A DNA stretch of 7,372 nucleotides from CAYXDO01 sp964463485 (GTDB taxonomy: Bacteria > Myxococcota > Kuafuiibacteriia > Kuafuiibacteriales > Kuafuiibacteriaceae), in the NCBI GenBank assembly GCA_964463485.1, contig CAYXDO010000271.1:1-7372 (forward strand), read 5' to 3'. This document shows positions 1 to 4,487 of the stretch, piece after piece. How positions within the stretch are numbered: the stretch's first letter is position 1; every line of letters begins with the position of its first letter. Both the position numbers and the translations under genes were made by a program. Below the pieces are notes generated by a model. The model searched no databases, had not been told where the DNA came from, and saw only the letters and a list, made by a program, of their open reading frames with translations.

Positions 1-50
1 TGCCCGTGCCCGTGCCCGATCCTAATCTTGCCTAATCTTGCCTGATCCTG
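1..50. repeat. Composite short tandem repeat: three TGCCCG hexamers, then three CCTAATCTTG-like decamers
   Basis: Positions 1-18 are three exact copies of TGCCCG. Positions 21-50 are three 10-bp units: CCTAATCTTG, CCTAATCTTG and the variant CCTGATCCTG. The array probably extends left of the window. The block from 1 to 27 recurs near the right end at 7238-7264 with 25 of 27 bases identical. It also recurs in inverted orientation at 7067-7090, where 23 of 24 bases match. The array lies just downstream of the msrB stop codon and has no coding potential that I can support. It looks like a dispersed intergenic repeat; its function is unknown. Confidence 0.85.
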
Positions 51-72
51 CCTCGCGTCGCGAGCTCCACTC

Positions 73-468
73 TCATTTCGCGGGTTCGAAACGAAGCGAC
101 GCTGAGTTGATGCAGTAACGTAGCCCGGTCGGTTCCGGTCCGTCGGGAAAGACGTGACCGAGGTGGGAATCGCAGGCCGCGCAGCGAACCTCCGTTCGCA
201 CCATGAAGTGACTCGTGTCCGTGTGCGAAGCCAGCGCCGCGTTCGTCTCTGGCTTGAAGAAACTCGGCCACCCGGTGCCCGAGTCGAACTTGGTCGACGA
301 CGAAAAGAGGCTCGCGCCGCAGCAGACGCAGACATACGACCCGTCTTCGTGGTGATCCCAGAACGCTCCAGTGAACGCATGCTCGGTGCCACCAAGTCGA
401 CAAACGTGAAATTGTTCGTTGGTCAGCGACGACTTCCACTCGTCCGCGCTCTTCTCGACTTTGCTCAT
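73..468 (-). CDS. msrB: Peptide-methionine (R)-S-oxide reductase MsrB
   Basis: Reduces the R epimer of methionine sulfoxide in proteins, repairing oxidative damage in the cytoplasm, usually with thioredoxin as reductant. The 131-residue product is a complete single-domain MsrB. Two zinc-binding CxxC pairs are present (C47/C50 in YVCVCCG and C96/C99 in CAACDSHLGHVF). Also visible are the SGTGWPSF motif at 63-70 and the catalytic block RYCINSASLRF, with nucleophile C119. The E. coli enzyme has a resolving Cys in SGCGWPSF; here that position is Thr65. C23 (FHVCRLGGTE) is the obvious alternative resolving residue, as in a large MsrB subgroup; this is inference. I chose the ATG at 466-468 because MsrB homology begins just after it. 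An in-frame extension to 621 would encode Ala/Arg-rich residues foreign to the family. The start overlaps the stop of the upstream glycosidase gene as ATGA, and no clear Shine-Dalgarno sequence precedes it, so translational coupling is likely. Confidence 0.96.
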   Translation of the reverse strand: MSKVEKSADEWKSSLTNEQFHVCRLGGTEHAFTGAFWDHHEDGSYVCVCCGASLFSSSTKFDSGTGWPSFFKPETNAALASHTDTSHFMVRTEVRCAACDSHLGHVFPDGPEPTGLRYCINSASLRFEPAK

Positions 469-2324
469 GGTCGATCGAAATACGGCATTTTCGCAAAAAT
501 GCCATCCCATCTCTGACGTTTTCTGATCTCCCACCGCAGCCCGAGCAGCCCGAGCAGCCCGAGCAGGCCGAGCGGGACGAGACTTGCCCGAGAGCTCGCC
601 CCAGCCGATCGACAGCCGCAACCCGGGTCCGCCGTGCGCTGAGTAGATCGGGCGGCAACATCACTCGGTGCCGCGTCGGCGGGAGAGTCTCGCGCGTCGG
701 GCGCGGGGCCGTCGGAGTCCGCGCGACCCGCGTCGACCTCGAGCCCCGCGTCGAGGAGCACGCCCGCGTCGGTCGCGGGCGCCCCAGGGCAGGTGTTCGT
801 GGAGATCTCGAGCTCGAGCGCTGTCTCGTCCACGCCATCGGTGGCGAAGATCGTGACGGCCGCACCTCCTTGGGCGACGTCGTCTTCGGAGGGTGCGACA
901 ACCAGGCGCAGAGTATTATCCGCGCGAGCTTCCGAGACCACGGTGCCGGCGAGCTGCGAATCGTCGACGCGATACTCGACGGCTCGACCGTCCGGATCGA
1001 AGGCCGCGAACTCACCGAACCACGCCTCGCCCGGGCAGGTCGTGCTGGTCGGCGTCATCGCGAAGAAGACGGGTGAGCGTGAAAGAGGCGTCGCGAAGAC
1101 ACCGAGCGCGGAGGACACGCCGCGCTCTCCGGTGTGGTCGGCGACGCCATCGTCGCTCGGGTAGTTGACGACGCCGTCGTACGGCTCCGACTTGGCCCAC
1201 AAGGTCGTGCTGCCGCCGCCGTCGAGATTCAACGCCTCGACCGCGCCGAGCCAAATCATCCATTGCGCGAGCTCGGCGAGCGACATGCCTAGGCCCGCGC
1301 TCGTGCGGCCGTCGACACTCGCGAGGATCAGCTTGCCCGCCGCGTCTACTCCCACAGCGGTGCGCGGATTGTCACCGGTGACGAAGGAAGCGGTGGCGCC
1401 TTCATCGGCGACGTCGACGGCGCCAGCGGAGACGATCCTCGGCACTCCTCCGAGGGCCTGAACGGCGTCTGGCCAGTCCTCGCCCGCGTCGATTTTTTGG
1501 AACATCGGTTGGCCGTTCGCTCCGATCCCGAACGCGGTCCGACTGATCGCGTTCGTGGCGAGGAGCTGTCCGTCGATCTTCAAGAGCGAAACGGACGCGC
1601 AGCCCGTGCCAAAGAAGCCGCCGTTGATCGCGGCGATCGCTCCCGAAGACTCACCGAGGTTCGAAACGACTTGGCAGCCGGTCGCCGCGATCGGCTTCAC
1701 GCTGACGCCCGGCGCTCCAAGCTCGACCTCCAGCACGCTGCCGTTTTGGGCGCCGCCGAAGAGGGACGGATAGATCTTGGTCTTGAGCTTGACCCCGACC
1801 GCGAGCTCCCGCTCGTACCACGCGTCGAGAGGCGCGACGTCGACCCTGAGCCTATACGGACCTGCGTTGGTCGCGTCGGAGTAAGTGTCGACGACGACGA
1901 AGTACGTGCCCGCGTCCAGATCGGCGGACGCCTCGAGGTTTCCGCGATCGATGCAGCCAGGCGCGAGACCGTTGGAATCGTGCCCCAAGCTCGAGACGAT
2001 GTGGACGTCGACATCCACGTTGGCATCGTCGCCCTCGAGGAAGGCAGAGACGCGACTCCGAACCGAAAGCTCGATTGCGTACACGACCTCCGGGCCGGCC
2101 TCCGAGATGGTGTCTGCGCAGGCGTATTTGTCGAGCTCCGAGGCCCCGCGCGCGGACGTGTCGCTCACGTGCAGGAACGGCGTCCCCGCGATCCGGAAGG
2201 GCTGGTCCGCGTCGCCAGGACGCGCCTGGAGGGTCGCGGGGACACAACAAATCGCGACGAAGATCAACAAACGAGAGCGAGAGGCCACGCCCCGACCTTG
2301 ACCGCGAATCGAGCGATCTGCCAT
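465..2324 (-). CDS. Secreted phosphodiester glycosidase-family protein with MYXO-CTERM-type sorting tail
   Basis: The 619-residue protein starts with an export signal: a basic n-region and the hydrophobic LLIFVAICCVPA at about 19-30. Residues ~42-165 resemble a PPC/beta-sandwich domain, ending in the typical AGTYFVVVDTY and GPYRLRV strands. Residues ~195-412 match the phosphodiester glycosidase family (NAGPA-like, PF09992). Motifs are AAINGGFF (231-238), DNPRTAVGVD (318-327), SVDGR (336-340), ALNLDGGGSTTLW (364-376) and GVSSALGVF (402-410). The family includes the enzyme that uncovers mannose-6-phosphate by removing GlcNAc; bacterial substrates are mostly unknown, so no substrate is assigned. 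Residues ~415-510 look Ig/cadherin-like. An Asp/Ala/Pro linker with DAG motifs (518-556) leads to GCGCR (568-572), a Leu/Gly helix (581-597) and basic residues RKRQR. This suggests removal by myxosortase at the envelope surface. The tail past the helix is longer than usual. The stop overlaps the msrB start. Confidence 0.88.
   Translation of the reverse strand: MADRSIRGQGRGVASRSRLLIFVAICCVPATLQARPGDADQPFRIAGTPFLHVSDTSARGASELDKYACADTISEAGPEVVYAIELSVRSRVSAFLEGDDANVDVDVHIVSSLGHDSNGLAPGCIDRGNLEASADLDAGTYFVVVDTYSDATNAGPYRLRVDVAPLDAWYERELAVGVKLKTKIYPSLFGGAQNGSVLEVELGAPGVSVKPIAATGCQVVSNLGESSGAIAAINGGFFGTGCASVSLLKIDGQLLATNAISRTAFGIGANGQPMFQKIDAGEDWPDAVQALGGVPRIVSAGAVDVADEGATASFVTGDNPRTAVGVDAAGKLILASVDGRTSAGLGMSLAELAQWMIWLGAVEALNLDGGGSTTLWAKSEPYDGVVNYPSDDGVADHTGERGVSSALGVFATPLSRSPVFFAMTPTSTTCPGEAWFGEFAAFDPDGRAVEYRVDDSQLAGTVVSEARADNTLRLVVAPSEDDVAQGGAAVTIFATDGVDETALELEISTNTCPGAPATDAGVLLDAGLEVDAGRADSDGPAPDARDSPADAAPSDVAARSTQRTADPGCGCRSAGASSRASLVPLGLLGLLGLLGLRWEIRKRQRWDGIFAKMPYFDRP
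484..503 (-). promoter_or_regulatory. 8-bp stem-loop just upstream of the msrB start
   Basis: GGCATTTT (484-491) pairs perfectly with AAAATGCC (496-503) across a 4-base loop. It lies inside the last codons of the upstream glycosidase gene, ending 15 bp before the msrB ATG on the minus strand. No T-tract follows, so it is not a typical intrinsic terminator. It could influence coupling between the two reading frames or be an mRNA-processing site; this role is inferred. Confidence 0.4.
510..623 (-). other. MYXO-CTERM-type C-terminal sorting signal (coding segment)
   Basis: This segment encodes residues 568-605 of the glycosidase-family protein. In order it has the Cys motif GCGCR, a short small-residue stretch, a Leu/Gly-rich membrane helix, and a basic cluster RKRQR. 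That tripartite order is the pattern of the myxobacterial MYXO-CTERM signal, which has an essential Cys and is thought to be handled by a myxosortase. Fourteen further residues follow the basic cluster, which is atypical for this tail. Confidence 0.75.
537..572. repeat. 9-bp tandem repeat CAGCCCGAG, four copies, inside the sorting-signal helix
   Basis: Three exact copies (537-545, 546-554, 555-563) are followed by one variant, CAGGCCGAG (564-572). Read on the minus strand, each unit encodes Leu-Gly-Leu, so the array makes up most of the transmembrane helix of the MYXO-CTERM tail. The unit is a multiple of three, so slippage would lengthen or shorten the helix without breaking the frame. Confidence 0.85.
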
Positions 2325-2360
2325 CGTCCTCGAGACGCACTCTCGCTACGGGGGTGGGAC

Positions 2361-2366
2361 GAGGAG
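2361..2366 (+). promoter_or_regulatory. Shine-Dalgarno sequence for the small leader-peptide gene
   Basis: GAGGAG lies 5 bases before the ATG at 2372. It is one of the strongest ribosome-binding sites in the window and fixes the start of the 71-codon gene. It supports this gene being translated rather than being a chance frame. It falls in the 47-bp gap shared with the divergent glycosidase gene. No convincing -35/-10 pair is visible there, so the promoter may reach into the neighbouring coding sequence. Confidence 0.7.
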
Positions 2367-2371
2367 CAAGT

Positions 2372-2587
2372 ATGACCGAGAAGAAGACGGACACGGAAAA
2401 CGACGACGGGGAGCTTCAAGAAGGAGATCTCGAGAAGGTGGACGGCGGTTCGATGGTCAACCTGCTCGGCAAACACATGGGGCAAAAAGGAAAGACGAAG
2501 CCGGCAGCAGGGGCAGCGGCCCTCGACAGCCCGCTCCTCGATACGCCTCACATCTTCGATCGCACCCACCGCAACGGCAAAGGCTGA
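2372..2587 (+). CDS. Small double-glycine-leader peptide (putative bacteriocin/RiPP-like precursor)
   Basis: The 71-residue product has a Lys/Glu/Asp-rich start and then the leader motif ELQEGDLEKVDGG at residues 14-26. Counted back from the Gly25-Gly26 pair, L15 (-12), D19 (-8), L20 (-7) and V23 (-4) fit the classic double-glycine pattern LSxxELxxIxGG. That pattern is recognised by C39 peptidase domains of PCAT-type transporters, which cut after GG. Cutting there would release a 45-residue core that starts SMVNLLGKHMG, has an Ala-rich middle (PAAGAAAL, 44-51) and a basic His/Arg/Lys-rich end (DRTHRNGKG). The core has no Cys and few Ser/Thr residues, so lanthionine or disulfide chemistry is unlikely. 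No transporter, peptidase or modifying enzyme is present in the window, and I do not recognise the core. The gene is divergent from the glycosidase gene and ends 2 bp before the convergent GST stop. Export and cleavage are inferred; its function is unknown. Confidence 0.75.
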   Translation: MTEKKTDTENDDGELQEGDLEKVDGGSMVNLLGKHMGQKGKTKPAAGAAALDSPLLDTPHIFDRTHRNGKG

Positions 2588-2607
2588 CCTCAACCGCGCG
2601 GAGGTCG
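2585..2607. terminator. Possible weak bidirectional stem-loop at a convergent gene junction
   Basis: GACCTC (2586-2591) can pair with GAGGTC (2601-2606), with a T-G wobble outside and a 9-base GC-rich loop. It sits across the two stop codons of the convergent peptide and GST genes. The stem is short and no T-tract follows on either strand, so it is at best a weak terminator or a transcript-end protector. Confidence 0.25.
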
Positions 2608-3228
2608 CTCACGCGAGACGAACGCCGCGATGCTCGGCCGCTTCCACTGATCCCGCGCATACGCTTCCAGGCGGGAAGGGATCTCGTCTTCGTTGAGGAT
2701 CAACCGATGAAGCACGAACGCCAAATCGGCGTCGGCGATCGACCATGAATCGAAGAGCGGCCCACCTCCGCTTGGCACGAGGGCCTCGGCGACGCGAACG
2801 AGCTTGTTGCGCGCGTCCATCGCCTTCTGGGACAAAGGCTTGGTCACCCGCTCGAAGAACATGGAGGTCGTCGGACGCTCCTCGCGCAGCGCGGACAGAT
2901 CCGTCCGAACCCACGACAAGACTTGCCGAGCTCGCGCCCTTGACTTGGCGTCGCTCGGCATGAGTCGCGGTCCGGGCAACACCTCGTCGACGTATTCGAC
3001 GATCGCGGGCGACTCGGTGAGCCAGAAGTCGCCGTGGCGCAACGCCGGGACGCGCGCGGTCATCGAGGCAGCCTGGAACTCCGGCCGCCGCTGTTCTCCT
3101 CGGTCGAGATCCACGACCTCCAGCTGGAACGGCACTCCCTTCTCGCTCAGGGCGACGAACGCGGTATAGACCCAGGGGCTGTCGAAGAATGCGTCTGCAT
3201 AAAGAACGAGGTCGGTCACGAGGCGCAC
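2590..3228 (-). CDS. yfcF: Glutathione S-transferase, YfcF-like
   Basis: The 212-residue product closely follows E. coli YfcF along its length; that family is reported to have glutathione-dependent transferase/peroxidase activity in oxidative-stress defence. An N-terminal thioredoxin-like fold spans about 5-84. It holds the candidate catalytic Ser17 in DAFFDSPW, the cis-proline motif RVPAL (59-63) and the glutathione-binding Glu72-Ser73 in LTESPAIVEYV. The all-helical C-terminal domain (about 92-205) carries RARARQVLSWVRTDLSALREERP and SIADADLAF (163-171), a conserved folding motif of GSTs. The annotated start is a GTG at 3226-3228. A second in-frame GTG at 3217-3219 has a better-spaced AAGG-like sequence upstream and would give 209 residues; either is compatible with the family. 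The gene is head-to-head with the methyltransferase gene and tail-to-tail with the leader-peptide gene, so it is probably monocistronic. Confidence 0.93.
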   Translation of the reverse strand: MRLVTDLVLYADAFFDSPWVYTAFVALSEKGVPFQLEVVDLDRGEQRRPEFQAASMTARVPALRHGDFWLTESPAIVEYVDEVLPGPRLMPSDAKSRARARQVLSWVRTDLSALREERPTTSMFFERVTKPLSQKAMDARNKLVRVAEALVPSGGGPLFDSWSIADADLAFVLHRLILNEDEIPSRLEAYARDQWKRPSIAAFVSRERPPRG

Positions 3229-4472
3229 CTTACCGCGGGAACGGCCTTCGCGAAACGCCGATCAGCGCTCGGCCGGAGCACGAAGACGAAACGCTGGCCC
3301 GAGCTCTTGCGACGGAGGCCCTGGCCGGGATCGCGAGCGGCGGTCGGATCAAGGCCCAACTCAGGCGGCTCTTCGAACGAGCTCGGCCGAGCCAACTCAC
3401 TCGGGCCCGCGCCGCCGACCTCGCCCACGAAGTCCTTCGCCTGGAACGAAGGATTCCGCCTGGCACGCCGCGTCAGGCGGTCGACGCGGTCGCCGATCAC
3501 GACCTGCGCGCCCGCGACCCTGCGGAAGGACTGCCCATCCAGCAAAAAGTCGCAGTCATCGGCTCCCTGCCGGATTGGTTCGCGGAGAGGCTCGTCCTCG
3601 ACTTCGGGCAGCAGCGGGCGGTCGCGCTCGCGCGCGCTCTCTCCGACCGCCCGACCTTGGTCGTACGCGCGAATCGCATGCGCACGAGCCGTGATCGACT
3701 GATGATTTCGCTCTCCGATCGGGGATTCGACGTGCAGCCGTCGCTGGCTCCGGATGCGATCCTCGTGAAGGGCTCGACCGATGTGGCTCTCCTGCCCGAG
3801 CTCGCGAACGGAGAGTTCGAAGTTCAGGACGAAGCAAGTCAGCTCGTCTCGCTGCTCGTGGCTCCGCCTCCGGGCGGCGCGGTGCTCGACTTCTGCGCGG
3901 GCGCGGGTGGCAAGAGCCTCCACCTCGCGTCGATCCTCGGAGGTCGCGGGCGAGTCTGGGCCACTGATCCCTCCGAGGCGAGGCTCCTCGAGCTGCGGCG
4001 GCGGGCGCGACGAGCTGGCCTCTCGAACCTTCGCGCCCACCCCATCGCTCCTGAAGGCTCACTCCCGGAAGAGCTCCAGTCCGCCAGCTTCGACCGAATC
4101 TTGATCGACGCGCCGTGCTCCGGCTCCGGCGTGCTTCGACGAAAGCCGGACCTTCGCAAGTCCATCGACAGCCAATCGCCGGCCCGCTTGGCCGAGGCTC
4201 AGCGACGGATCCTCGAGCGGGTTCTTCCCTTACTGCGACGCGGCGCTCGCTTGATTTACTCCACGTGCTCGCTCTTCTCCGAAGAGAACGACCAACTCAT
4301 CGACGCCTTCCAAGAAGCTCATCCTGAGCTGGAGGTCGTGCCGGCCAAAGAAATCCTAGGGCGAGTCCTCGCGGAGAAGATCGGAGACGGCGCTCGCTTG
4401 CGTATGTTCCCCGATGAGCATGGGACCGATGGGTTCTTCGCGGTCGTGCTGCGTCTTCGCCGATCTCTTTGA
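3189..4472 (+). CDS. RsmB/NOP-family RNA (cytosine-C5) methyltransferase
   Basis: A SAM-dependent enzyme of the RsmB/NOP2 family that makes 5-methylcytosine in RNA, most likely in 16S rRNA; the exact target base cannot be read from sequence. At 427 residues it is close to E. coli RsmB in length. Residues ~35-90 look like a reduced NusB-like RNA-binding domain. The catalytic half begins with EFEVQDEASQLVSLLV (209-224). Then come the SAM motif VLDFCAGAGGKSLHLA (232-247), the acidic loop WATDPSEARL (257-266), motif IV DAPCSGSGVLRRKPDLR with C310, and motif VI YSTCSLFSEEN with the likely nucleophile C360. The two-cysteine arrangement is diagnostic. The C-terminus HGTDGFFAVVLRL is typical. The only in-frame ATG/GTG/TTG before the domain is the ATG at 3189, which overlaps the 5' end of the divergent GST gene. 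The first ~28 residues look non-conserved, so a start at a rare codon further in is possible. The lipoprotein gene follows after 15 bp. Confidence 0.94.
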   Translation: MRLHKERGRSRGAPYRGNGLRETPISARPEHEDETLARALATEALAGIASGGRIKAQLRRLFERARPSQLTRARAADLAHEVLRLERRIPPGTPRQAVDAVADHDLRARDPAEGLPIQQKVAVIGSLPDWFAERLVLDFGQQRAVALARALSDRPTLVVRANRMRTSRDRLMISLSDRGFDVQPSLAPDAILVKGSTDVALLPELANGEFEVQDEASQLVSLLVAPPPGGAVLDFCAGAGGKSLHLASILGGRGRVWATDPSEARLLELRRRARRAGLSNLRAHPIAPEGSLPEELQSASFDRILIDAPCSGSGVLRRKPDLRKSIDSQSPARLAEAQRRILERVLPLLRRGARLIYSTCSLFSEENDQLIDAFQEAHPELEVVPAKEILGRVLAEKIGDGARLRMFPDEHGTDGFFAVVLRLRRSL

Positions 4473-4487
4473 CGGATACAACTGGTC

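Noticed and set aside
484..503. Intrinsic terminator between the glycosidase gene and msrB
   Set aside because: The stem is AT-rich at its top and no run of T follows on either strand. Its position before an overlapping start suggests a coupling or processing role, if any.
73..621. Longer msrB start giving 182 residues
   Set aside because: The extra 51 residues are Ala/Arg-rich, come from the other frame of the sorting-signal repeat, and have no match to MsrB. The ATG at 468 fits the family and overlaps the upstream stop as ATGA.
32..1015. 327-residue minus-strand reading frame across msrB and the glycosidase gene
   Set aside because: It is Arg/Ser/Pro-rich without domains and overlaps two well-supported genes in another frame; typical of GC-rich shadow frames.
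1497..2375. 292-residue plus-strand frame opposite the glycosidase gene
   Set aside because: Arg/Asp-rich composition with no recognisable motif, complementary to a gene with clear family motifs on the minus strand.
2264..2593. 109-residue minus-strand frame covering the leader-peptide gene
   Set aside because: No ribosome-binding site or family signal is seen, while the plus strand has a strong Shine-Dalgarno sequence and a precise double-glycine motif. It remains a weak alternative only.
3034..3702. 222-residue plus-strand frame across the GST and methyltransferase starts
   Set aside because: Low-complexity Arg/Ser/Pro content and no motifs; it conflicts with two confident genes.
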